A stretch of 64,000 nucleotides of DNA. Source: Malachius bipustulatus (Eukaryota; Arthropoda; Insecta; Coleoptera; Melyridae). Position 1 is the stretch's first letter, and each line of letters opens with the position of its first letter. This document shows, piece by piece, positions 1 through 9,615 of this stretch. The notes under the pieces were generated by a model that had not been told where the DNA came from, did no database searches, and worked only from the letters and a program-made list of their open reading frames with translations. The stretch is from positions 38,517,735 through 38,581,734 of the forward strand of contig OU342636.1 in NCBI GenBank assembly GCA_910589415.1, written 5' to 3'. The translations under genes were made by a program, and so were the position numbers.

Positions 1-65
1 GAGATCTCCAAGAATGGACTCTCCAGATGCGGCGGTGAGATAAATGGCCACCACAGACCAGAGGC

Positions 66-161
66 ATGATTTTGGTCCTCACCGTAGCCCTGACCCTTAT
101 CTCAATCCTTGGCCTTGTCCTCAATGTCTGCATCTTGATAGCCGTGCTCTTGACTAAACAG
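66..161 (+). CDS. GPCR exon 1 (TM1)
   Basis: Encodes 32 residues, MILVLTVALT through LLTKQ, forming TM1 with the N1.50 asparagine. The donor gtaagc begins at 162. An in-frame TGA at 36-38 means M66 is the first usable Met in this frame. A second ATG at 14 opens MDSPDAAVR in another frame and would join only through a one-base shift near 38. The true N-terminus is therefore uncertain, and an upstream exon outside the window is possible. Confidence 0.75.
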
Positions 162-3100
162 GTAAGCATTCCAAACTATAAAAATCGCTTCAACTACGAC
201 ACCTAATCGACGCGTGATGAGTATCGTGGGGCCTTAGCCTTTCATAGGCCGAAGACGCGATGAGCTATCGATCGAAATACCCAATAGAGATAGTCATACA
301 TTAATCGTATAACCATCGCAGGCTTTTCTCTGGGAGCCGGGGTAGCGGACCACGTATCGATGAAACGCGAGCGCGTCCGACGCTAGAGTGGTTTCTCGAA
401 AGATAAGACGACCAAACACTGTTGTATGCTCTCTACAATTTCTTCTATCTCTGTTTGTTCAGAAAGGTCAAAATAATGAAACTATCATCCATTTTCTTCC
501 CTTTAAGGGTCTTTTAAATTTGGGGAACAAAGTTTGGGAACAAGAAAAACTCACAAGAGGCAAGGTTAGGTGAGTGGGGGTGGTGGGTAAGAACAATGAT
601 CGAGTCTTTGTCCAAAAAATCACGAATTTTGAGACCGAATGGGTCGTGATGGAAAAAATAAGTGGCCACTCCTCCACATTTCTGATCTTTTGCAACCGAC
701 GTCTTTAACACACGTTTCAAAATTTCAACGTAATAAGTCTGACTCACTTTGAAGCCTTGGGGGAGGTACTCGATGTGAATAACATCCCTGACATAAAAAA
801 GCCTTCATCCCCTTGACATTGGATTGAACTTGACGGGTTTTTTGGGTCTGGGGGACGTTTCTCCCACCCACTGGGACATGATTCATCACCCGTTATGATC
901 ATACCTTGACATCTCATCTTCTTCTAAACGATCAAGCAGTTTCTGACAAAGCTGGACGCGATTGATTGCCCCGTCCGTCATCAGGCGTGGCGAAAATTTT
1001 CGTAACATCGCGGGATATCTTCAATTCTTCGGTCAAAACTCGTGACAAGATCCCACACTCCTCAACAAGCTCTCAGATGATTAGGCGTCGATTTGCCCGC
1101 ACTTTGGTGTTGATTTTATTGATGTGAGGGCGTCAGTTGAGGTAGAAAGACAAAATCACACTTCAGTAAAAACAACAAGCGGATTCCTCTGGAGCCACGC
1201 AATTCAAACAGTTCGCGTATATTCCTAACAGAGCTCGTATAATGGAAAAGGAAAACCTTGCGTTTTTTTCGGTACGACTCATGATGGTTAGGTCTGAGTG
1301 AATATAATTCATCTTCTATATAAGTTCTATAAGTCAACTACTGTAATATACACCGACAGAATATCTGTGGGCGTGTTGTATGTACTTCAAGAACTCTGGG
1401 GATATTATCCAGCTTATCTTAAGCCGAGCAGAAGTGAATACGTCATTTCTACTTTCTATGAACTGTTCTGTTTGCTCGGAGAGCGACTATGAGTGCCAAA
1501 CAAGCTGTATAAGTCGGCTTCCATCACAATTTCCGCGACGTTGATCTCTGCAATGTTGGATAATTTAAGCGAGGATGCATTTCTCTTAACTTTGATGAAA
1601 TTTTGAGTGACGTTCGTGGAGTTATTATTCAGTTCTACTCCTTTTACTGTAAGTGCATCCTCGTTAATTGAAAAAATGAAGCTTTATGAAAACTCTGAAA
1701 TTATGACTTTGAACATGTAGCCAATCTATTAGAACCTCGATCTAAATGTAACTATGTACGAATAACGGAAATCGAGCTCTTTTTAACAAATTCCTTCATT
1801 ATGTCTATATGTCTTTATGGGGGGATTGAAATTTTTGTAAGAGAAAGATGTCTGGGGTAATTGTTTGGTATTGCGTTTGAGCAATATCGGTCAAGTCGTT
1901 TTAAAATTAAAATTATTCATGTAACAAAAAAACTTTTTCGCTGGGCGGGGGAGGTGTGTAACGTTTGTAACATTTTTTATGTAAAATTTTTTTTCTCATT
2001 GCTTGTTCATGTCATTCGGTCTCAATTTAACCGAGACTTAAAAAAAATGAAAACAGGTAAAGAAACAATTCACCGAGAAACCATCACCACCAATTATCAG
2101 TCAATTTATCTCCTTTCCTTGTATAAAACCTTTTATTCTTTAGACATTTCTTTCATGAGCAAGATTAGAGACTCTTACGCTTGCTCAGCTAATGATACCG
2201 CGATAATTCAACAACGTAAACATTCTTTGACAGGAACAAACATTACATAATTCAACAAGTAAAAAATCTACTTAAGTTAATCTTCAATCCAGTTTCAATC
2301 TTGTTTTTCCCATCTCCGTTACAAACCACCGGCACAAAGGACATAACACCGTATCAAAGGAAATCCTTCACAACTTCTCTTTGATTAAGAGAAAGCTTTT
2401 ATCGAGTACACGACTACATCTCCATAAATTGAGCGCCGTTAAAATCAACTCCAGCGGCTAGAGAATCATCCGGCCATTTATAATCCAGAATCCAGCCATT
2501 GTTTGTTGGAAACGTGTAAAATGCCGACGGCTTGAATGCGGAACAAGAAACTCAGATCAAAGTACGTCAACTGGATGAGCTTGTGAATAATTTTTTCACC
2601 CAAAACCTTCTCGGAGAGGCTGCTTTAATTTGAACGGTCGATTTGATACGGAAGAGACGAATAGCCACATTTTCGTGACACTTGACTTGGAGTATTTTGC
2701 GAGAGTCATGATGGTGAGAGGATTTAGGATATCTAGAAGGCGTCTAAAACGTTCTTATATCACCGATTGATTCATCAGTGATGCCGTTACTGTTCCTGTT
2801 CCTTTATTACGGTAAATCTTTACAGCCCTCCAGTAACATGCATTCAAGGAATGCGAAATAAGCAATTTAGATCAACCTACACGAATGAATTAAATTTTTT
2901 CATCGTCTAGCTTTTTTTGTTTGAAAAATATTTCCAGGGAAATAAAATTAAGTGTTCCTCTAATTCCTTGAGATTTAATTGAGAAGAAAAAAATTAATCA
3001 ACCGCGCGTGTACTATTATTATTAGAACACCTCCGCAATAAAGCAAGTAAGACTGAAAATGAATGAAACTTTTATTACGTTGCACGTACTTAAGAACGAA

Positions 3101-6100
3101 CAACTTATTGCTGTCTTAAAAATAGAACTGACGACAAAAAACCTCTACCTACTTCAATTTGTATCAAACTGTTGTTTTGGAAGACAATTAACGATGAAAC
3201 TGTTTGAGAAAATTTATTTGACAAGGAAACTACCACGTTCTCATCAACTCGCATCGAAATTATGTGTGTCTTTACAATTAGCACTTCTTCTTGAAGAATT
3301 GCTTTCAAGAATCATCTCTCCTGTAACATGTAAAAGCACATCTAATCTATTATTCAATCTCTATTCAAACCGGAACGCTCTGTCTTAAGGGCAGCATTCA
3401 AAATTTCGCCTTCTATAAAGTAAGCAGAAGTCCTCCATCAGAAAGCAGGTCTTAAGAGGTGGGATATTAGTCGACTATGCTGTTATCGTCAAGTTGCCTG
3501 GATGGGGAACAATGCCAACTTGGATGTCTGGCATCTAGATTGCTACCATATCAGATTGTGTACAGCAGCTGCAGAATTAATTGGGAACCGTGTTCAAGAA
3601 CCCGGTGAGCGGAATCCGGGACAAATCACGATTAATTTGATTATGCAAAGAGGAAGAATACACCTTCCAAGGCGCTTTAGTCGGAGAAATGTTTTTTTAT
3701 AACATGATTGATGTGTAATTCTTGAAATAAAACAACGTGGGCTATCTTAGATGTTGCTAGTCTGTCTGGCTGAAATCTTGCCTGGTTGTTTTGAGATTTT
3801 CAGACATTAGGAGGGAGTTTTATGAACATTGAACAATAAAAAGTTAATTGAAAATATTTTTTCACGTCGTGAGGCGAGTTTTCAAGCTTTTCTAGTTTTT
3901 CTTCAAATTAATCGATGTCAGCAGTAGCGACAAGAAGCCCGTTTTCTGCTTTCTTGACTGGCAGATTTCTTCCCTGGCAAATGACGTAGCGCCTGCTTCC
4001 CCGACATTAACGCAGATTCCTGGACAGTACTTTTGGAGCAGTACAAGCTTCCACGTCATTACCTTTTCCAGTTTTTCTTCAAATTCGTCGATGTCAGCAG
4101 TGGCGATAAGAAGCCCGTCTTCTGCTTTCTTGTCTGACAGATTTATTCCCTGGCAAATGACGTAGCGCCCCCCTTCCCACGACATTATAAAATTCTTGTA
4201 CTACTCGAATGCTTACAATTTTTGCACAGTACTTTCGGAACAGTTCAAGCTTCTACGTCATAGAAGACTCATGAAAGTCCAAAAAACAACAATAAAGTAA
4301 CAGTAATAGACTTTAACAACGAAGTTATCCCCGAGACTTTTTTCTAAGATTCTTCTACATCTACACCCTTCAAAAAAATTGTGGACTGAAGCCGCTTTAA
4401 TTTTTGTCGCCTTTTTTCTGAGATGAATAAATTGTGTTGTTCTAGCTAACCTCAGCCAATAACCTCCTTCTGTTCCACCTGGGAATCGTGGACGTGCTAC
4501 TGGGAGTCCTGTTCCTGGCGTTCCCGACGCCTGGGCTGCTGGCCGAGGACGGCGAGGAAGAAGTCGGCTGGGGAACTTATGGGATTCCATGCATCCTGCA
4601 CGGTTTCCTGCACACTCTGCTGCATCCGCTCGCCCTTTGGACGGTGTGCGGCCTGAACTGTGAACGATACTACGCCATTTCCGCTCCACTGCATTATGGT
4701 CACATCGTCAGTCCAAGACGGGTAAGACTTCTCATATCTCTCTGGGTGTTCAGGTATGATCTCCGTGGATGATGAAACATAAAAAATTGACTTTACTTGA
4801 CCGCGTGGAGATAACGAAAACTCTTTGCTGCGCATCCTACCTCGTTCCCATTTTTATATGTCCCGAGCTCCATATAGATGCACAAATACTGTAATTTTCT
4901 ACAAAGTATCTCAATTTCTCAATCTAATAATTATTAAGATTATAAAAATATAGGGGAGGGTAGCGGTTATAAAAAAGGGGAAACTGCAAAATTTCCAGGA
5001 TACGGAGATCAAGTTTTGGCATGTTATTATGAAACGTAACGCGAACCTGTAACAAAACCCCTTCACCTTTCATTAGCAGGTTATTGCTTCCACGGCCGTA
5101 ATAAGGGTTGTGGCAGCATTCCAGGTTTCCACCCCTAATATAATCTAGAATGTGCCTACTTGAAATGAAGTGCCGGTCTATATTAGTGACTATAATAGCG
5201 AGATGACAGGAACTGTCTGGCAGATAATTAATAATTAATGAATTTAAACTTAAATGAGCCGCTGGGTTGTCCCGTAACTACTTAATGAGGCTCCTCTGAA
5301 AACTCTCCTCGTGCGCCAATTAAGCTCGAGATCAGGCCAACTCGTCAATTAAATTCCCAAATTGTTGCCGGTTGACAATGCCATCAGTTTCCAGGACTCT
5401 AAACTTTCAATATTGACTTCTCCCTCCAGGAAGGTTTATTGTTCTAAGGAGATAACAACTGATTAACGGTTTTGTGTCTAATACTCGGCGTTCTAACAAA
5501 AACGTTTTCGGCAGATATGCGTTGGCTTGGCTTTGGGATGGGCGGTGTCTATAGCGCTCTGCGTCCCGCCACTGGTTAAAGTGGCGCCCTACACTTACAT
5601 CCCCGGACTTGGAGCTTGCGCCCCCGACTTTACAGCAAGCGAGGGAACACTCTGGTACTCATCTTTATACACAGCTTTCACTCTGCTCCTTCCAGCCACA
5701 CTCATCGTCTGCTGCAACTGTAAAGTAAGTAGTTAAGCCTGTTAGAATTCTAACGCCAAAAAACTCAATTCTGATCAACAGATTCTCATGATTGCTCGAT
5801 ACCATCGGCACCGCATCGCTTCAGCAATCTTCGAAGTCACCCTCTCAGCCCAGGTCACTATCACTCACCAACGCAATCCTTTCGCTCCTCTTCACCCCCT
5901 TCAGCCTCCAAAAGTGCAAGCCCGAAGCGCCCTCGACACCGTAGCCAGGCTTCTAGCAGCTCTATTGCTTCTTTACCTTCCTCGCTACCTGACCGCTTTA
6001 TGGGAAGCCGGAGGTGGCTCAGCGGGAGCGGTAGCGGCCAGAGAACACCTCCAGAGAGCCGCAGGGGCACTGCTCGCATGCGCACCAGCAGTCAACGGGT

Positions 6101-7127
6101 GGTTATACGGCGGAAGGAGTAAAGTTTTGAGGAAAAGCGTGCGAAACTGGATCAGAAAGAAGCAGACCAAGAGTGAAATAATACAAGTGAGACTTTCCCT
6201 GATGTTCCGTTTATATGACAGAGTCATGTCTTTCATTTACAGGAAATTCAAGCGAGAACACCATCGACTTGTGGATCAAGACGACCTTCCCTCACCCCGT
6301 TAGGGTTTCTGACCAAACCGCTCTTGCAGCGACGATTATCCGAAGCTTTGTTGGATGTATCCAAGTCTGTAACAAGTCCTAATCAACGGCCTAAGATAAA
6401 AAGGATCGCGTCTGAATTAGCCTGGAGACCTGCCTCGACAAACAGCATCAATTTATCACCGAAAGATGAACGAAAGAATACGATCAAACACACCACCAGT
6501 TGTAATACTCTGAAAGTTCCAACAGACGTAGACACTCAAGATGACGACTACATAAACATCAAGCCTAAAGCGTCCCCCCCAAAAAACCTCTCCACGAACC
6601 TCATACTGAACAAATTCTTCAGCCTCGAGAGTCCCGAAAGGATAATAAAATCTTCAGACATTACTCCACAAAGATCTCCAAAAATCATGATCACCAGAGC
6701 TTTCTCAGAGGAGAGCGACAAATCTTCCAGCACGAACTCGCCGTCGAAAGAGTTCATCACAAAGAAACATTCCTCGTCCGCCACGACTCTCCTGGAAAAT
6801 AAATGGAAGCTGCTGCGGAACCGGGATGAGGACGAGGATAGATTTCAACACCACACTTCGAAACCTCTCTTGGATTCCAGTTCGACTCGGAGCCTCCACA
6901 GCAGCGAGTCCTCGGAAAACTCAGACGTTTCGCTCGGGACTACTTTCCATGCCTGCGAGAATCGAAGCTTGTTACAGGAGGGAGAAGGGGAAGCTAACGA
7001 AGATCAGTTGCTGCTTTCCTGGCCTGCCCATAAAAAATACAATAAGAATGACGATATCAGGAGACAGAGGCAAAACTTACTGAAGCAGACTCTAGCCAAC
7101 ATCCAGTCCCACGAGATCGTGCTGTAA
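66..7127 (+). CDS. Orphan class A (rhodopsin-like) GPCR, 5 exons
   Basis: A G-protein-coupled receptor in the plasma membrane; ligand unknown. I assembled it from exons 66-161, 4446-4721, 5515-5724, 5782-6186 and 6243-7127. All junctions are phase 0 with GT/AG ends, giving 623 residues. Seven hydrophobic segments are readable: TM1 about 2-29 (N20 = N1.50), TM2 about 39-64 (D48 = D2.50), TM3 about 79-102, TM4 about 125-145 (W133), TM5 about 170-191 (P184), TM6 about 247-268 (P261) and TM7 about 283-303. C81 and C159 can form the TM3-ECL2 disulfide. ERY at 105-107 replaces DRY, and NGWLY at 299-303 replaces NPxxY. A basic helix 8 follows. The C-tail (330-623) is very long and rich in Ser/Thr, suited to kinase and arrestin regulation (inference). 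The extracellular N-terminus is nearly absent if M66 is the start. I do not recognise the ligand subfamily. Confidence 0.88.
480..1125 (-). pseudogene. Mariner-family transposase remnant in GPCR intron 1
   Basis: Minus-strand translation gives scattered, frame-broken pieces in transposase order. An HTH-side piece (RANRRLII, ELVEECGI, LTEELKISRD) lies near 1030-1120. ITGDES lies near 880-890. EYLPQGFKVSQTYYVEILKR lies near 710-775. The DDE-side HHD... LTHHPHSPNLA.CEFFLFP follows in 540-660, and FKRPLKGRK near 500. Several frameshifts and stops show it is inactive. I could not define terminal inverted repeats. Confidence 0.85.
1126..3880. other. GPCR intron 1, largely featureless
   Basis: AT-rich intronic DNA. 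It includes a small TTAA-flanked inverted-repeat element at 1565-1667. A short motif at about 1868-1910 (ggtattgcgtttgagcaata) recurs near 39330. The open frames at 1861-2250 and 3059-3388 have no recognisable family or coding signature. Nothing else is supported. Confidence 0.5.
1565..1667. mobile_element. 103-bp TTAA-flanked mini inverted-repeat element
   Basis: TTAA at both outer ends encloses GCGAGGATGCA on the left and its near-perfect inverse TGCATCCTCG on the right. The size and TTAA flanks fit a tiny non-autonomous DNA transposon. A single copy was seen, so the family is unassigned. Confidence 0.45.
3883..4262. repeat. About 176-bp tandem duplication upstream of GPCR exon 2
   Basis: Two copies of a segment containing AGTTTTTCTTCAAATT, then GATGTCAGCAGT, then CTGGCAAATGACGTAGCG, start at 3894 and 4070. 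A partial third piece (caagcttctacgtcat) lies at 4247. Both copies keep an open minus-strand reading with ATADID, but the downstream frame is broken in the older copy. Confidence 0.75.
4446..4721 (+). CDS. GPCR exon 2 (ICL1, TM2, TM3, ERY motif)
   Basis: The acceptor is the AG at 4444-4445 (ttgttctag), not the nearer cag at 4453-4455, because only the first keeps phase 0 with exon 1 and restores the ICL1 sequence LTSANNLLL. The exon carries FHLGIVDVLLG (TM2) and GLNCERYYAI at the end of TM3, and ends at gtaaga. Its base composition is much richer in GC than the flanking intron. Confidence 0.9.
5515..5724 (+). CDS. GPCR exon 3 (TM4, ECL2, TM5)
   Basis: Seventy codons between a ttcggcag acceptor and a gtaagt donor. 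ICVGLALGWAV contains the conserved TM4 tryptophan, GLGAC gives the ECL2 cysteine, and TLLLPATLIVCC gives the TM5 proline. Confidence 0.9.
5782..6186 (+). CDS. GPCR exon 4 (ICL3, TM6, TM7, helix 8)
   Basis: Follows a 57-bp intron (5725-5781). A moderate ICL3 leads into TVARLLAALLLLYLPRYL (TM6, proline kept but no CWxP) and TM7 ending PAVNGWLYG, then a basic helix 8. The donor gtgaga at 6187 opens a 56-bp intron. Without splicing, translation would stop at 6303. Confidence 0.88.
6243..7127 (+). CDS. GPCR exon 5 (long cytoplasmic tail)
   Basis: Begins after tttcatttacag and runs 294 codons to TAA at 7125-7127. It is low in hydrophobic residues, rich in Ser/Thr/Lys, with SRRPSLTPLG and RRLSEAL basophilic phosphosite-like motifs near its start. 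The open frame and codon use support translation. The splice is inferred because it joins phase 0 to phase 0. I saw no AATAAA in the 170 bp after the stop. Confidence 0.8.
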   Translation, partial: EIQARTPSTCGSRRPSLTPLGFLTKPLLQRRLSEALLDVSKSVTSPNQRPKIKRIASELAWRPASTNSINLSPKDERKNTIKHTTSCNTLKVPTDVDTQDDDYINIKPKASPPKNLSTNLILNKFFSLESPERIIKSSDITPQRSPKIMITRAFSEESDKSSSTNSPSKEFITKKHSSSATTLLENKWKLLRNRDEDEDRFQHHTSKPLLDSSSTRSLHSSESSENSDVSLGTTFHACENRSLLQEGEGEANEDQLLLSWPAHKKYNKNDDIRRQRQNLLKQTLANIQSHEIVL

Positions 7128-7280
7128 TGAGATTGATGATGTCCTTTTGACGTTTAGGGTAATTTTTAAGTTTACTTAATTCCTGGTAAGACACTTTCTG
7201 TTCTGGTCATAGCAGCACTCATTGCTTTCTTTACCCTAATCGATTTTTAGCCGATTCCCGGAAAATTCAACCGAGTTTCT

Positions 7281-8660
7281 TTGGTAAGCCTGGCAAAAAC
7301 TATGGTTGGATTTTTTTGACAATTTATCACCAGCTCGATTTTTTTTCTTAAATTTCGGTCAGCTTGGATTTTTTTATTTGGGAAAATCAGGTCAGTTCGA
7401 ATCTCTTTTACAAATTCCGGTCAGCATTTTTTTTGTTTTCAGGGATACTCGATTTTTTACAAATTCCGGGAAGCTAGATTTATTTTCAAAAATTCCGGGG
7501 AACCTCGATTCTTTTACAAATTCCTGTCAGCTCGATTTGTTTTTTCTCAAATTCCGGTCCGCTCGATTTTTGTACAAAATCCAGGAGCTCGATTTTTTTT
7601 TAAATTCCGGTCAGCTCGATTTTTTTGCTTATTCAGGGAAACTCGATTTTTTTTACATATTCCGGGAAGTCTCAAGTTTTTTATAAATTCCGGTCAGCTC
7701 CGCTTTTTTTTAAATTCCGGGAAGCTTGATTTTTGTTTGCAAATTCCTGTCAGCTCGATTTTTTTAAATTCCGGTCAGCTCAATTTTTGCCATCCAGGGA
7801 CACTCGATTTTTTTTACAAATTCCGGGAAGTCTCAAGTTTTTTATAAATTCCGGTCAGCTCCGCTTTTTTTCCAATTCCGGGAAGTCTCAAGTTTTTTTA
7901 TAAATTCCGGTCAGCTCAACTTTTTTTACAAATTCTGGGAAGCTCGATTTTTGTTTGCGAATTCCGGGAAGCTCGATTTTTTTGCATATCCCGGGGAGCT
8001 CAATTTTTTTACAAATTCCGTTCAGCTTGCATTTTTTTATTAGAAAAGTCCGGTCACATCGATTTTTTTACAAATTCCGGTCAGCTCGCTATTTTTGCAA
8101 ATTTCGGGAAGTCTCAAGTTTTTTTATAAATTCCGGTCAGCTCCGCTTTTTTTTCAAATTCCGGGAAGTCTCAAGTTTTTTTATAAATTCCGGTCAGCTC
8201 AACTTTTTTTACAAATTCTGGGAAGCTCGATTTTTGTTTGCGAATTCCGGGAAGCTCGATTTTTTTGCCTATTCAGGGACACTCGATTTTTTTTACAAAT
8301 TCTGGGAAGTCTCAAGTTTTTTATAAATTCCGGTCAGCTCCGCTTTTTTTTCAAATTCCGGGAAGTCTCAAGTTTTTTTATAAATTCCGGTCAGCTCAAC
8401 TTTTTTTACAAATTCTGGGAAGCTCGATTTTTGTTTGCGAATTCCGGGAAGCTCGATTTTTTTGCATATCCCGGGGAGCTCAATTTTTTTACAAATTCCG
8501 TTCAGCTTGCATTTTTTTATTAGAAAAGTCCGGTCACATCGATTTTTTTACAAATTCCGGTCAGCTCGCTATTTTTGCAAATTTCGGGGAGCTCGATTTT
8601 TTGTTTGACAAATTCCGGTCAGCACGATTTTTTTTCAAATTCAGGTCAGTTCGATTTGTA
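7281..8660. repeat. T-rich minisatellite (TTCCGGTCAGCTCG family)
   Basis: About 45 degenerate units of roughly 28-33 bp around the core TTCCGGTCAGCTCGATTTTT, with a gggaagtctcaag variant. Segment 7921-8100 is repeated base for base at 8401-8580 (offset exactly 480), and flanking blocks are nearly identical, so a recent higher-order duplication has occurred. The long open frames here are consequences of periodicity. The same family occurs inverted at 54840-55250. Confidence 0.93.
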
Positions 8661-8672
8661 AAAGTAGTTGGC

Positions 8673-8812
8673 ATGGAAACCGAGGCATCAGATAAAGCTG
8701 TACGTGTTCGTGCTGTGGATATATAGTGTTTCAAAATAGAAAATAATAAATTCCTTGTAAAGATTTTAGCGGCATATGACATTATAGCGTTATCTGACAC
8801 TTCGCTTTCCAT
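8673..8812. mobile_element. 140-bp MITE with 23-bp terminal inverted repeats
   Basis: The left end ATGGAAACCGAGGCATCAGA and the inverse of the right end (ATGGAAAGCGAAGTGTCAGA, 8790-8812) match at 19 of 23 bases. The interior is AT-rich and non-coding. It directly abuts the minisatellite. Superfamily not assigned. Confidence 0.6.
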
Positions 8813-9615
8813 ATAACCTTGACGGTAGGGTAATCTTAGATGTCGTGTCTGACTTTAAATTAGACAGTAGTGGTCCCGGTCTGATACGTTCCAGCTAAGC
8901 GGCACTGTCAGAGCTGGTCCTATGATCCTTGGAAAATTTTTAAACTGGTAAATCTGTAAAATTATTTCTAATGCCACCTCTGTCTTTTACTGTTGTTGTT
9001 CTAACTAAAGTCAAGTCTTATTTTTACAGATAACCGCCATGCAATCAATCCATGACACATTGTGACTTTTATGGTGCAACTCACGACAGGCGAATTTGGT
9101 AGTGTCAATAGATAAAGAAATTTTGTTTCTTTCATTAACTCTGGAGTATATCTATTAGTGATTTTTTTTACTTGCAACCGGTAGACAGGTATAGAGAGGT
9201 TAGACGTTCCATCAGCAGGCCTGTATATTATCGTACGATACACCAATTTGTAAAAATGTTTTTATTTTCGCGTGTGTGTGAATCTTAGCTTTAGATTAAT
9301 TATTGATATTATTTTTTCTAGTCATTAGTTGTTAAGGAAATATTGTTAGTTGCTTCGAGTACACACCTGTTGAAGAGCAACGTAATTAAATTTTATCCGA
9401 TGTTAAACTATCTATAAATGTTAATTCTATCGTATCGATGTTAGGAAAATGTATTATTTTATCAGACATTCCACTATTTTTAAATTGTATAGAGTAAGCA
9501 TACTTGAATCGTCAAGTTTAGGAGATTTCTAAAATCGCTGGTGTTTAGAAAAGTCAATCGTAAAACGCTTCTAGATAGACAAATAATAATGCGACTTGCT
9601 TAGGAATAATTTACA
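8813..9615. other. Intergenic AT-rich DNA
   Basis: No coding, RNA or repeat structure that I can support. Confidence 0.5.

Noticed and set aside
3892..4185. 97-aa minus-strand frame with ATADIDEFEEKLEK
   Set aside because: It reads through a tandem duplication and changes register relative to the repeat between copies; the older copy has a stop in the corresponding frame.
4453..4457. Use of the cag at 4453-4455 as GPCR exon 2 acceptor
   Set aside because: It would break phase with exon 1 and shorten ICL1; the AG at 4444-4445 keeps both.
7306..8726. Long overlapping open frames (126-162 aa) rich in FF, NSG and REVSSF
   Set aside because: They arise because the T-rich minisatellite lacks stops in several frames; the peptide is just the repeat unit translated.
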